64,000 nt of DNA from Streptomyces plumbidurans (GCF_019857225.1 NZ_JAFJSY010000001.1:284770-348769); one strand, 5' to 3'. Counted from the stretch's first letter, positions 35,414 through 44,059 are shown. The notes: a model not told the origin generated them from the sequence alone. A program made the numbers and translations.

Positions 35414-36757
35414 ATGACCGAAGTGCTCCTGCTGGTGGTGGCGGTCCTGCTGTCGCTCGCCTGCGGCGCCTTCGTCGCCGCCGAGTTCTCCCTGACGACG
35501 GTCGAGCGGAGTGAGCTGGAGAGGGCCGCGGAACGCGGCGAGCGCGGCGCCTCCGGGGCCCTCAAGGCCGTACGGAACCTCACGTTCCAGCTCTCCGGCG
35601 CGCAGCTCGGTATCACGGTCACCAACCTGGTCGTCGGCATGCTCGCCGAGCCCTCCGTCGCCAAGCTGATCGCGGGCCCGCTGGAGTCCCTCGGCATCTC
35701 GCACTCGGCGGCGCGCTCCCTCGCCCTGGTGCTGGGTACGGCGCTGTCGACCCTCTTCCTGATGGTCGTCGGCGAACTGGTGCCCAAGAACTGGGCGATC
35801 TCCTCGCCGCTGTCCGTGGCCAGGCGGGTCGGCAACGCCCAGCGCTGGTTCAGCGCCGCCTTCCGCCCGTTCATCAGCCATCTCAACAGCACCGCGAACC
35901 ATGTGGTGCGCCGCTTCGGCCTGGAGCCCGCGGAGGAGCTGGCCTCCGCGCGCGGCCCCAAGGAGCTCGCGGCGCTGGCCCGGCACTCCGCCAAGGAGGG
36001 CGCGCTCGAGCCCGACACCGCCGAGCTGTTCGTGCGCACGCTCAACCTCGCCGACCTGACCGCGGAGAACGTGATGACACCGCGCGTCCAGGTCATCGCC
36101 CTCGACACCAAGGCGACCTGCGAGGACGTCGCCAACGCGACCCGGGCCACCGGCCTGTCCCGCTTCCCCGTCTACAGCGGCACGCTCGACGCCGTCGTCG
36201 GCACCGCGCACGTCAAGGACGTCGTGGCGATACCGGCCGAGCGCCGCACCCGCACACCGGTCTCCGAGCTGATGCGCGAGCCGCTCCTCGTCCCGGAGAC
36301 CCTCACCGTCGACCGGCTGCTCGACCGGCTGTCCGGCAGGCGCACCATGGCCGTCGTCATCGACGAGTACGGCGGCACCGCGGGCGTGGCCACGCTGGAG
36401 GACATCGTCGAGGAGGTCGTCGGCGAGGTGCGCGACGAACACGACCCGCACGAGACGCCCGACCTGGCCGGCGCGGGCCGCGACGACGAGGGGCGCGCGC
36501 TGTTCTCGGCCGACGGCTCCGCACGGATGGACCAGCTCGTACGGGTCGGGCTGCGGGCCCCCGAGGGGCCGTACGAGACGCTGGCCGGCCTCGTGGCGGC
36601 GGAGCTGGGCCGCATCCCGGCCGTGGGCGACCGCGTGCAGGTCGCCGGCTGGCAGCTGGACGTCGTGGACGCCTCGGGACGCCGCGCCGCACGCGTGGTG
36701 CTGCACGCCCCGCCGGCCGACGCCGACCCGAAGGACGAGCCGGAGGACGCCCGATGA
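35414..36757 (+). CDS. CNNM/DUF21-CBS membrane protein with CorC_HlyC domain
   Basis: 447 aa. A DUF21/CNNM transmembrane domain of four hydrophobic segments lies within about residues 1-165 (VGELVPKNWA is the conserved block). A CBS pair follows (about 205-335, ENVMTPRVQV, FPVYSGTLDAVVG, DEYGGTAGVATLEDIVEEVVGE), then a CorC_HlyC domain (about 350-430). Proteins of this type are linked to Mg2+/Co2+ homeostasis rather than haemolysis. GGAGGTG precedes ATG 35414. The stop overlaps the next CNNM gene as ATGA. Confidence 0.88.
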   Translation: MTEVLLLVVAVLLSLACGAFVAAEFSLTTVERSELERAAERGERGASGALKAVRNLTFQLSGAQLGITVTNLVVGMLAEPSVAKLIAGPLESLGISHSAARSLALVLGTALSTLFLMVVGELVPKNWAISSPLSVARRVGNAQRWFSAAFRPFISHLNSTANHVVRRFGLEPAEELASARGPKELAALARHSAKEGALEPDTAELFVRTLNLADLTAENVMTPRVQVIALDTKATCEDVANATRATGLSRFPVYSGTLDAVVGTAHVKDVVAIPAERRTRTPVSELMREPLLVPETLTVDRLLDRLSGRRTMAVVIDEYGGTAGVATLEDIVEEVVGEVRDEHDPHETPDLAGAGRDDEGRALFSADGSARMDQLVRVGLRAPEGPYETLAGLVAAELGRIPAVGDRVQVAGWQLDVVDASGRRAARVVLHAPPADADPKDEPEDAR

Positions 36758-37767
36758 CCGCCGTACAGCTGCTGATCGGTCTGGCGACCCTGGTCGTCAA
36801 CGCCTTCTTCGTCGCCGGCGAGTTCGCGCTGATCTCCGTGCGCCGCTCGCAGATCGAACCGCACGCCGAGGAGGGCGACCGGCGCGCCAGGAGCGTGCTG
36901 TGGGGGCTGCAGCACGTGTCCGCGCTGCTGGCCGCCGCACAGCTCGGCATCACGCTGTGCACGCTGGTCCTCGGGATCGTCGCGGAACCCGCCATCGCGC
37001 ATCTGCTGGAGCCGGTCTTCCACGCCGTGGGTGTGCCCGCGAGCGCGGGGCACGTGGTGTCCTTCGTGATCGCGCTGACCCTGGCGACGTATCTGCACAT
37101 GCTCCTCGGCGAGATGGTCCCCAAGAACGTCGCCCTGGCCGAACCGGTGCGCAGCGCGCTGCTGCTCGGCCCGCCCCTGATCGCCCTGTCCCGCGCGCTG
37201 CGCCCCGTCATCTTCACCGTCAACGCCTTCGCCGGCGCCCTGCTCAAGCTGTTGCGGGTGGAGGCCAAGGACGAGGTCGCGGCCACCTTCTCGGACGCCG
37301 AGCTGGCCCGGATCGTGCGCGACTCGGGCGAGGCGGGCCTGATCGACGACCGCGCGCGGGAGCGGCTCAACGACGCGCTGGAGCTGGGCCGCCGCCCGGT
37401 GCGCGACGTGGTGCTCCCCCTCGAAGGCGTCGTCTACGCGCGCGTGGGCGTCACTCCGGAGGAACTGGAGCAGCTCTCGGCGCAGTCGGGCTTCTCCCGT
37501 TTCCCCGTGGTCGACGACGGACGCCGCATCGTCGGCTATCTGCACGTCAAGGACGCGCTGGACGCCGCCGGCAGGGATGTGCCGTTCCGGGTGCAGGACA
37601 TGCGGTCCATCGCGAGCGTCCGCGCGGGCACCCCGCTGGACGACGTGCTCACCGCGATGCGCGGCAGCCGTACGCACCTGGCGGCCGTGCTCGGCGACGA
37701 CGGTCGGCTGGCCGGCCTGGTGACCATGGAGGACGTGCTGAGGGAGCTGTTCGGACAGCGGGCGTGA
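36754..37767 (+). CDS. CNNM/DUF21-CBS membrane protein lacking CorC_HlyC domain
   Basis: 337 aa paralogue of the preceding gene: DUF21/CNNM domain (about residues 1-165, GEMVPKNVALA) and a CBS pair (about 205-335, FPVVDDGRRIVGYLHVKDAL and LAGLVTMEDVLRELFG), ending directly after the second CBS. The start overlaps the previous stop (ATGA). Tandem long and short CNNM genes are common in actinomycetes, so a hetero-oligomeric divalent cation transporter is plausible. Confidence 0.87.
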   Translation: MTAVQLLIGLATLVVNAFFVAGEFALISVRRSQIEPHAEEGDRRARSVLWGLQHVSALLAAAQLGITLCTLVLGIVAEPAIAHLLEPVFHAVGVPASAGHVVSFVIALTLATYLHMLLGEMVPKNVALAEPVRSALLLGPPLIALSRALRPVIFTVNAFAGALLKLLRVEAKDEVAATFSDAELARIVRDSGEAGLIDDRARERLNDALELGRRPVRDVVLPLEGVVYARVGVTPEELEQLSAQSGFSRFPVVDDGRRIVGYLHVKDALDAAGRDVPFRVQDMRSIASVRAGTPLDDVLTAMRGSRTHLAAVLGDDGRLAGLVTMEDVLRELFGQRA

Positions 37768-37842
37768 GCGGTGCGACGCGCCCCGGCGCGAGCGGTGCGG
37801 CGGGAGCGCCGGGCCGACCGACCGACGGGTATGCACCCCGGT

Positions 37843-37848
37843 TATCAT
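37843..37848 (+). promoter_or_regulatory. -10 box for a probably leaderless SGNH hydrolase mRNA
   Basis: TATCAT ends 10 bases before the ATG at 37859 and no Shine-Dalgarno sequence is present. That places the transcription start at or within a few bases of the start codon. Confidence 0.4.
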
Positions 37849-37858
37849 CGCTCTCGCC

Positions 37859-38641
37859 ATGCAGAAGAACCCCTCTCACACCAGTCTGGTCGCGCTCGGC
37901 GACTCCTTCACCGAAGGCATGTCGGACCTGCTGCCGGACGGCTCCTACCGGGGCTGGGCCGATCTCCTCGCCGCCCGGATGGCCGCGGTGACCCCCGGAT
38001 TCCGCTACGCCAACCTTGCCGTGCGCGGCAAGCTGATCGGGCAGATCGTCGCCGAGCAGGTCGACGTGGCCGTGGCCATGCGCCCCGACGTGATCACGCT
38101 GGTCGGCGGGCTGAACGACACCCTGCGGCCCAAGTGCGACATGGGGCGCGTGCGGGCCCTGCTCACCGAGGCCGTCGAGCGCCTTGCTCCGGCCTGCGAG
38201 CAGCTGGTGCTGATGCGCAGCCCGGGCCGCCGCGGGCCGGTCCTGGAGCGCTTCCGGCCGCGCATGGAGGAGCTGTTCACCGTCGTCGACGAGCTGGCCG
38301 GGCGGCACGGCGCGGTGGTCGTCGACCTGTACGGGGCGGAGTCGCTCAGCGACCCCCGGATGTGGGACGTGGACCGGCTGCACCTGACGGCCGAGGGCCA
38401 CCGCAGGGTCGCCGAGGCGGTCTGGCAGACGCTCGGCTACGCCCCCGAGGACGCCGACTGGCACACGCCGATGGCCATGACGCCGCCCCCGGGCTGGGCC
38501 AGCCGCCGGGTCGCCGACGTCCGCTTCGCCCGGCAACATCTGCTGCCATGGATCGTCCGCCGCCTGACCGGCCGCTCCTCCGGCGACGGCCTGCCGCCCA
38601 AGCGCCCCGAACTGCTGCCCTACGAGGGCCCGGCGACGTAG
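37859..38641 (+). CDS. SGNH/GDSL-family hydrolase
   Basis: 260 aa cytoplasmic esterase-like protein without a signal peptide. The four SGNH blocks are present: GDSFTEG (Ser), NLAVRGK (Gly), VGGLND (Asn) and DRLHLTAEGH (Asp and His). A C-terminal extension of about 60 residues follows the catalytic His. It lacks a ribosome site and has a -10-like TATCAT close to the ATG. Substrate unknown. A DUF4326 gene follows after 9 bp. Confidence 0.87.
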   Translation: MQKNPSHTSLVALGDSFTEGMSDLLPDGSYRGWADLLAARMAAVTPGFRYANLAVRGKLIGQIVAEQVDVAVAMRPDVITLVGGLNDTLRPKCDMGRVRALLTEAVERLAPACEQLVLMRSPGRRGPVLERFRPRMEELFTVVDELAGRHGAVVVDLYGAESLSDPRMWDVDRLHLTAEGHRRVAEAVWQTLGYAPEDADWHTPMAMTPPPGWASRRVADVRFARQHLLPWIVRRLTGRSSGDGLPPKRPELLPYEGPAT

Positions 38642-38650
38642 GCGATCGTC

Positions 38651-38995
38651 GTGCCGACGCGGGTGACCAACGTCAGGGGCCGCATCCACGAGTGGGGCCC
38701 CCGGCTGGAACGCGCCCCCGAGGAGGTCCTCTACGTCGGCCGCCGCTGGACCATGGGCGGCTGGGACCTGCCCCGGCACCCGCTGTTCAACCCCTTCGCC
38801 TACGACACCCCTACGCGCCGCCGCGACGGCACCCGCACCGAGGTCATGGCGATGTACCGGGCTTACCTCCTGGAGCGCCCCGACCTGCTCGAACTGGTCC
38901 CCGACCTGCGCGGGCGCACGCTCGCCTGCTGGTGCGCGCCGGAGCTCTGCCACGCGAACGTACTGGCGGAGCTCGCCGACTCCGGGCCGGGGTGA
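38651..38995 (+). CDS. DUF4326 protein
   Basis: 114 aa. The C-terminal motif LACWCAPELCHANVLAELA, with C-x-C-x5-C-H, is the hallmark of DUF4326, and the N terminus (TRVTNVRG, then YVGRR) also fits. The Cys/His cluster suggests metal binding. The start is GTG 38651, close behind the SGNH hydrolase, so the pair is likely co-transcribed. No biochemical role is known to me for the family. Confidence 0.8.
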   Translation: MPTRVTNVRGRIHEWGPRLERAPEEVLYVGRRWTMGGWDLPRHPLFNPFAYDTPTRRRDGTRTEVMAMYRAYLLERPDLLELVPDLRGRTLACWCAPELCHANVLAELADSGPG

Positions 38996-39088
38996 ACCAC
39001 TCCCGGGCGGGGGCTCCGGGCTGCGGTGACGCAGGTCTCGTAGCTTCCGACGAACGGGGGCATGGCGCTGGCCTGCACGAATCGCCAG

Positions 39089-39094
39089 TAGAAT
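39089..39094 (+). promoter_or_regulatory. -10 box of leaderless purB mRNA
   Basis: TAGAAT lies 8 bases before the GTG start at 39103, and there is no ribosome-binding site. The expected transcription start therefore coincides with the start codon. Confidence 0.5.
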
Positions 39095-39102
39095 CCGTAC
39101 AC

Positions 39103-40545
39103 GTGACTTCTGCGCCCGCCAAGCCCCGCATCCCGAACGTCCTCGCCGGACGCTACGCCTCCACCGAGCTCGCCGTGCTCTGGTCGCCCGAGCACAAGGT
39201 GAAGCTGGAGCGGCAGCTCTGGCTCGCCGTGCTGCGGGCCCAGAAGGACCTCGGCATCGAGGTGCCCGACGAGGCGATCGCCGACTACGAGCGTGTCCTC
39301 GACACCGTCGACCTGGCCTCCATCGCCGAGCGCGAGAAGGTCACACGGCACGACGTGAAGGCGCGGATCGAGGAGTTCAACGCCCTCGCCGGGCACGAGC
39401 ACGTGCACAAGGGGATGACCTCCCGCGACCTCACCGAGAACGTCGAACAGCTGCAGATCCGGCTCTCGCTGGAGCTGATGCGCGACCGCACGGTGGCGGT
39501 GCTGGCGCGGCTGGGCAAGCTGGCGGGCGAGTACGCAGAGCTGGTCATGGCCGGCCGCTCGCACAACGTCGCCGCCCAGGCCACGACCCTCGGCAAGCGG
39601 TTCGCGACCGCCGCCGACGAGCTGCTGGTGGCGTACGGCCGCGTCGAGGAGCTGCTGGGCCGCTACCCGCTGCGCGGCATCAAGGGCCCGGTCGGCACGG
39701 CGCAGGACATGCTGGACCTGCTGGGCGGCGACGCCGGCAAGCTCGCCGAGCTGGAGGACCGGATCGCCCGGCACCTCGGCTTCTCGCAGGCGTTCACCTC
39801 GGTCGGACAGGTCTACCCGCGCTCCCTGGACTACGAGGTCGTCACCTCGCTGGTGCAGCTGGCGGCGGCGCCCTCGTCGCTGGCCAAGACCATCCGGCTG
39901 ATGGCCGGGCACGAGCTGGTCACCGAGGGCTTCAAGCCGGGCCAGGTCGGCTCCTCCGCGATGCCGCACAAGATGAACACGCGGTCCTGCGAGCGCGTCA
40001 ACGGCCTCATGGTCATCCTGCGCGGCTACGCCTCGATGACCGGCGAGCTGGCGGGCGACCAGTGGAACGAGGGCGACGTGTCCTGCTCGGTGGTGCGCCG
40101 GGTGGCGCTGCCGGACGCGTTCTTCGCGCTGGACGGGCTGCTGGAGACGTTCCTGACGGTGCTGGACGAGTTCGGCGCCTTCCCGGCCGTGGTCGCCCGC
40201 GAGCTGGACCGCTACCTGCCGTTCCTGGCCACCACGAAGGTGCTGATGGGCGCGGTGCGGGCGGGTGTCGGCCGCGAGGTCGCCCACGAGGCGATCAAGG
40301 AGAACGCGGTCGCCTCCGCGCTCGCGATGCGCGAGCAGGGTGCCGAGCGCAACGAACTCCTCGACAAGCTCGCCGCGGACGCCCGCATCCCGCTCGACCG
40401 CGCGCAGCTGGATGCGCTGATGGCCGACAAGCTGTCCTTCACGGGTGCGGCCGCCGACCAGGTCGGTGTCGTCGTCGCCCGCATCGAGGAGATCGCCAAG
40501 CAGCACCCGGAGGCCGCGGGTTACGCGCCGGGGGCGATCCTCTGA
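39103..40545 (+). CDS. purB: Adenylosuccinate lyase
   Basis: 480 aa fumarase/aspartase-superfamily enzyme acting twice in purine synthesis (SAICAR to AICAR, adenylosuccinate to AMP). The signature loop GQVGSSAMPHKMNTRSCERV holds the catalytic Ser. HVHKGMTSRDLTENVEQLQ and GRSHNVAAQATTLGKRF carry the active-site His residues. The true start is GTG 39103 (VTSAPAKPRIPNVLAGRYAS). The frame is open far upstream, but that sequence is antisense to other genes. Leaderless initiation is likely from the -10 box at 39089. Confidence 0.96.
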   Translation: MTSAPAKPRIPNVLAGRYASTELAVLWSPEHKVKLERQLWLAVLRAQKDLGIEVPDEAIADYERVLDTVDLASIAEREKVTRHDVKARIEEFNALAGHEHVHKGMTSRDLTENVEQLQIRLSLELMRDRTVAVLARLGKLAGEYAELVMAGRSHNVAAQATTLGKRFATAADELLVAYGRVEELLGRYPLRGIKGPVGTAQDMLDLLGGDAGKLAELEDRIARHLGFSQAFTSVGQVYPRSLDYEVVTSLVQLAAAPSSLAKTIRLMAGHELVTEGFKPGQVGSSAMPHKMNTRSCERVNGLMVILRGYASMTGELAGDQWNEGDVSCSVVRRVALPDAFFALDGLLETFLTVLDEFGAFPAVVARELDRYLPFLATTKVLMGAVRAGVGREVAHEAIKENAVASALAMREQGAERNELLDKLAADARIPLDRAQLDALMADKLSFTGAAADQVGVVVARIEEIAKQHPEAAGYAPGAIL

Positions 40546-41087
40546 CCCGCTTCACCCAGGCAGAACTGGAGGCGGCCCGCGACCGCGTCGTCCCCGACGT
40601 GGTCGCGGGCGGCCTCCAGGTCCTGTTCTGCGGCATCAACCCGGGCCTGATGACGGCGGCGACGGGCCATCACTTCGCGCGCCCCGGCAACCGCTTCTGG
40701 CCGGTGCTGCATCTGTCCGGCTTCACGCCGAGGCTCATGAAGCCGTCGGAACAAGGCGAGTTGGTGTCGTACGGGCTCGGCATCACGAACGTCGTGGCGC
40801 GCGCGACCGCGCGGGCGGACGAGCTGAGCGCGGAGGAGTACCGCGAGGGCGGGCGACTGCTGGCGCTGAAAGTGGCGGAGCTGCGGCCGCGTTGGCTGGC
40901 CGTGGTGGGGGTCACGGCCTACCGGGCGGCCTTCGACGACCGCAAGGCCCGCGTGGGGCCGCAGGAGCGGACGATCGGGGACACGCGGGTGTGGGTGCTG
41001 CCGAACCCCAGCGGGCTGAACGCGCATTGGACGGCGCAGACCATGGCGGAGGAGTTCGCGCGACTGCGGGTGGCGGCGCAGACCTGA
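40542..41087 (+). CDS. mug: Mismatch-specific DNA glycosylase (Mug/TDG family)
   Basis: 181 aa. VLFCGINPGLMTAATGHHFARPGNRFWPVLH is the diagnostic uracil-DNA-glycosylase family 2 motif (GINPG with catalytic Asn). LGITNVVARATARADEL and VLPNPSGLNAHW form the second DNA-contacting block. It removes U or T mispaired with G. No ATG, GTG or TTG is available at the conserved N terminus. The best start is a CTG at 40542 that overlaps the purB stop (CTGA), and the nearest GTG (40599) would cut into the conserved domain. The start is therefore uncertain, the identity is not. Confidence 0.85.
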   Translation: MTRFTQAELEAARDRVVPDVVAGGLQVLFCGINPGLMTAATGHHFARPGNRFWPVLHLSGFTPRLMKPSEQGELVSYGLGITNVVARATARADELSAEEYREGGRLLALKVAELRPRWLAVVGVTAYRAAFDDRKARVGPQERTIGDTRVWVLPNPSGLNAHWTAQTMAEEFARLRVAAQT

Positions 41088-41140
41088 GGGGTCAGTCTCA
41101 AGGGGGCAGCCTTGAGGGATCAGTCCTGAGGGGTCAGTGC
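41085..41140. repeat. Four imperfect 12-16-bp repeats at the mug/hypothetical junction
   Basis: Units of the form TGAGGGGTCAGTC start at 41085, 41101, 41113 and 41127. The first contains the mug stop codon and the last the stop codon of the convergent hypothetical gene. Confidence 0.6.
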
Positions 41141-41574
41141 GGGTCCACCTCGGTGGCTATCGCCAGCAGTTGGAAGGGCAGTTCGGCGTCCCACTGGGAT
41201 ATCCCGAGGGCGATCCAGCGGCCGGACTCGCACTTCCACAGGTGCACGTCGGGCACGTGGTTGCTGAGGGAGCGCCAGGGCTCGTCGATGTCCTCGCCGT
41301 CCATGGCGCGCTCGAAGACGCTGTTCAGGCTGAACTCGTCCACCGGTCCCCACCGCTCGCTGAGCAGCGCTCCGAGCCCGTCCCGGTCGGCCTCGAACTG
41401 TGCCTCCGTCTCCTCACGCTCGCTGCCCCCGTCCTCGTAGAAGTCCCCGCTGGTCTTTAACTCGGCTATCAGATATCCCGGCGCGTCCGTGCCGATGTCC
41501 GTCCTGACGTGCTCCCGGGGGAACTCCCGGACGCACATCTGCTCGACGACGGACAGCCATTTCGCGATGTCCAT
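41134..41574 (-). CDS. Hypothetical protein
   Basis: 146 aa soluble acidic protein, no signal or membrane segment. The sequence begins MDIAKWLSVVEQMCVREFPREHV and ends WKCESGRWIALGISQWDAELPFQLLAIATEVDPH. I do not recognise the family. Size, acidity and Trp content resemble small SUKH/immunity-like proteins, which is only an impression. The start is taken as ATG 41574; a longer TTG start at 41604 is possible, and neither has a clear ribosome site. Convergent with mug. Confidence 0.6.
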   Translation of the reverse strand: MDIAKWLSVVEQMCVREFPREHVRTDIGTDAPGYLIAELKTSGDFYEDGGSEREETEAQFEADRDGLGALLSERWGPVDEFSLNSVFERAMDGEDIDEPWRSLSNHVPDVHLWKCESGRWIALGISQWDAELPFQLLAIATEVDPH

Positions 41575-41835
41575 GTGATGCAGTAAAGCGGGTGGCACTG
41601 ACAATTGGCGGGCCGTTATGTCGGGTGGGCGTGGCGCGGCTGCCGGAGCGGGGAGTTCCGCTCGCGGGGACGGGCGCGAACGAGCCGGGTTGCCCTCGCA
41701 CCGGGTCGGCGGCCCGCGTGCCGCGCCGGGCCCGGACGGACCGGCCGGTCAGTCGGTCCTCCCCTGGCACTCGCCGGGCTCCGCCGCGCCGAGTACGATC
41801 CGCCCAACACGCGCACGAGCTGGGAGGACGAGACC

Positions 41836-42993
41836 TTGGGGCAGCTGACCGGCGGGGATCCCTCGCTGCTGCGAAGGATCAACTCCGCGGTGGTGCTGCA
41901 CGCGCTGCGTGCCACGGACGCGGCGACACTCACCGAGATCACCCGGCTGACCGGGCTGTCCCGGCCGACGGTCGAGGGTGTCGTCGAAGGACTCATCGAG
42001 GCGGGCTACGTCATCGAGAAGGCACCCGACGAGAGCGTCGTACGACGGCAGGGGCGGCCCGCGCGGCGGTTCCGGTTCCGGGCCGAGGCGGGGCATCTGC
42101 TGGGCCTGGACATCGGGTCGCACCGGGTGGCCGCGCTGCTGGCCGATCTCGACGGACGGGTGCTCGGTTCGGCGGCCAAGGACGTCGACGAGTCGGCTCC
42201 CGCCGAGGAGCGTCTGGACCGGCTGCGCACCACCGTGGCCGAGCTGCTGCGCCGGGTCGGGGTCTCGCGCGGCTCGCTGCGGGCCGTGGGGGTCGCCTCC
42301 CCCGGGATCGTCGAGGCCGACGGCACGGTGAAGCTGTGCGCGGCGCTGCCCGAGTGGACGGGGCTGCGCCTCGGCGAGCGACTGAGCCGGTCCTTCAAGT
42401 GCCCGGTGCTGGTGGAGAACGACGCCAACGCCGCGGCGGTCGCGGAGCACTGGAAGGGCTCGGCCACCGAGTCCGACGACGTGGTGTTCGTGCTGGCGGG
42501 GTTGAGCCCGGGGGCCGGATCGCTGATCGGGGGGCAGCTGCACCGGGGGTACGGAGGGGCGGCCGGCGAGATCGGGGCGCTGCATCTGCTGGGCCGCGAG
42601 GCGACGCCCGAGACGCTGCTGTCCACCACCGACGAACCGCTGCACCCGCTCGACGAACAGGCGGTCGCCGAGGTCTTCGCACAGGCCCGCGAGGGCGACC
42701 AGCGGGCCCTCGCCGCCGTCGAACGCTTCATCCAGCGACTCGTGCACGACGTGGCCGCACTGGTCCTGGCCATGGACCCGGAACTCGTCGTCATCGGCGG
42801 CTGGGCGGCCGGCCTGGACGGCGTACTGGACCCACTCCGCCGCGAGTTGGCACGGTACTGCCTACGCCCCCCGAAGGTCGCCCTGTCCCTTCTCGGCGAG
42901 GCCGCCGTGGCAACAGGCGCACTCCGACTCGCCCTGGACCACGTAGAGGAGCAACTCTTCGCGGTGGAGGGAACGGTGACGGCGCGACGCTGA
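41836..42993 (+). CDS. ROK-family transcriptional regulator
   Basis: 385 aa. An N-terminal winged helix (DPSLLRRINSAVVLHALRAT, then TLTEITRLTGLSRPTVEGVVEGLIEAGYV) precedes a ROK sugar-kinase-like domain (LLGLDIGSHRVAALLADLDG, VASPGIVEADGTV, VLVENDANAAAVAEHW, YGGAAGEIGAL). The usual zinc cluster CxCGxxGC after GEIGAL is missing, typical of regulators that no longer phosphorylate sugar. Start TTG 41836 with GGGAGGA 8 bases upstream; longer in-frame starts add non-homologous sequence. Likely senses a sugar. No sugar operon adjoins, so the target is unknown. Confidence 0.88.
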   Translation: MGQLTGGDPSLLRRINSAVVLHALRATDAATLTEITRLTGLSRPTVEGVVEGLIEAGYVIEKAPDESVVRRQGRPARRFRFRAEAGHLLGLDIGSHRVAALLADLDGRVLGSAAKDVDESAPAEERLDRLRTTVAELLRRVGVSRGSLRAVGVASPGIVEADGTVKLCAALPEWTGLRLGERLSRSFKCPVLVENDANAAAVAEHWKGSATESDDVVFVLAGLSPGAGSLIGGQLHRGYGGAAGEIGALHLLGREATPETLLSTTDEPLHPLDEQAVAEVFAQAREGDQRALAAVERFIQRLVHDVAALVLAMDPELVVIGGWAAGLDGVLDPLRRELARYCLRPPKVALSLLGEAAVATGALRLALDHVEEQLFAVEGTVTARR

Positions 42994-43080
42994 GCGCCGG
43001 ACGGCGACGGGGCCGCGCTCAGCGCCGGACGGTGACGGCGGGGCCTCTGAACGCCGTACGGCCACGGCACGACGCTGACC
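42973..43080. repeat. Degenerate 28-bp tandem repeat, about four units
   Basis: Units start at 42973, 43001, 43029 and 43058 with the common theme ACGGTGACGG...GACGCTGAGCGCCGG. The first unit encodes the last codons and stop of the ROK regulator, and the rest fill the gap to the GntR gene. Confidence 0.65.
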
Positions 43081-43192
43081 CGCTCCTCGGCGACGGCAGG
43101 CTCTGACCCGCCGCCCGGTATCGAGCGGTCCCCGTAACGCGCGGTGCCCCGCAATGGCTCCGGGGCGCGGTGTTCGCGGCGGTGCGGGTCGG

Positions 43193-43954
43193 CTACGAGG
43201 CCCGGCGTTCGGGGGTCTGGTGGATCTCCACGCCTCCGGAGTCGCCGAAGGTCAGTCGGCAGGTGTCTGCGCGGTAGGTGGCTACGGAGAGGGCCGCGGT
43301 GCGGCCGGCGGCGAGGAAGCGGGTGGTGACGACGAGGACGGGCGCCCCTGGCAGGCGGTCCAGTTCCTTGGCGTCGTCCGCGCGGGCGGAGCCCAGCTCC
43401 ACCGCGCTGTCGCGGCCCTCCAGCTCCAGGCGGTGCAGCTCGCGCAGGACGGCACGCGCGCGTGCCGGTCCGGACGGCGCGTCTATGGCGGACAGGTCGG
43501 GCACCGACGACGCCGGGACGTAGAGCAGCTCCGCGGCCACGGGCTGGCCGTGGGAGACGCGGGAGCGCCGCACCGTGTGCACGGCCTCGTCCGGAGCGGT
43601 CTCCAGCGCCGCGGCGACCGCGGCGGGCGGTGCCGTGAGCTCGCAGTCCGCGGGCTGCCAGACGTCGCCGGAGACACCCGGCCAGGCGTGCTGCTCGGTG
43701 CCGACGGCGACACCCACGCGCGGCGGGGCGACAGTCGTGCCGACTCCGCGCCTGCGCTGCAGCCTGCCCTCCAGCTCCAGCTGCTCCAGCGCTTGGCGGA
43801 GCGTGGCGCGGGCGACGCCGAAGCGGGCGGCGAGGTCGCGCTCGTTGGGCAGGATCTCGCCCACGGCGAACTCGGAGTCCAGTGCCTCACTGAGCACGGT
43901 CTTGAGGTGCCAGTACTTCGGTTCCGGCACTGTTTCCAACTGCGTGGTCCCCAC
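43193..43954 (-). CDS. GntR-family (HutC/UTRA type) transcriptional regulator
   Basis: 253 aa. The GntR winged helix is KTVLSEALDSEFAVGEILPNERDLAARFGVARATLRQALEQLELEGRLQRRRGVGTTV (about residues 18-75); the UTRA effector domain occupies about 95-245. The closest well-known Streptomyces relatives are DasR-type regulators. The start is GTG 43954 with GGAGG upstream. A consensus-like promoter (-35 44054-44059, -10 44031-44036) lies upstream on the same strand and is overlapped by the palindrome at 44052-44065, which suits autorepression. Confidence 0.88.
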   Translation of the reverse strand: MGTTQLETVPEPKYWHLKTVLSEALDSEFAVGEILPNERDLAARFGVARATLRQALEQLELEGRLQRRRGVGTTVAPPRVGVAVGTEQHAWPGVSGDVWQPADCELTAPPAAVAAALETAPDEAVHTVRRSRVSHGQPVAAELLYVPASSVPDLSAIDAPSGPARARAVLRELHRLELEGRDSAVELGSARADDAKELDRLPGAPVLVVTTRFLAAGRTAALSVATYRADTCRLTFGDSGGVEIHQTPERRAS

Positions 43955-44030
43955 CCTGTCCTCCGCAATCGCCGTGTTCCGGCGGCGTTTTAGCGCCCTT
44001 GTTTATTAAAGGTTGTTGCACTTATCTGCG

Positions 44031-44059
44031 ACCATAGGGCGGCCCAAACCCTTGGTCAA
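44031..44059 (-). promoter_or_regulatory. Promoter of the GntR gene
   Basis: On the minus strand TTGACC (44059-44054) and TATGGT (44036-44031) are separated by exactly 17 bp. This is a good housekeeping-sigma promoter whose transcript would start near 44024, about 70 bases before the GntR start. Confidence 0.6.

Noticed and set aside
42973..43080. CRISPR-like array of 28-bp repeats
   Set aside because: Units are directly abutting without spacers, degenerate, and begin inside a coding region; no cas genes are present.
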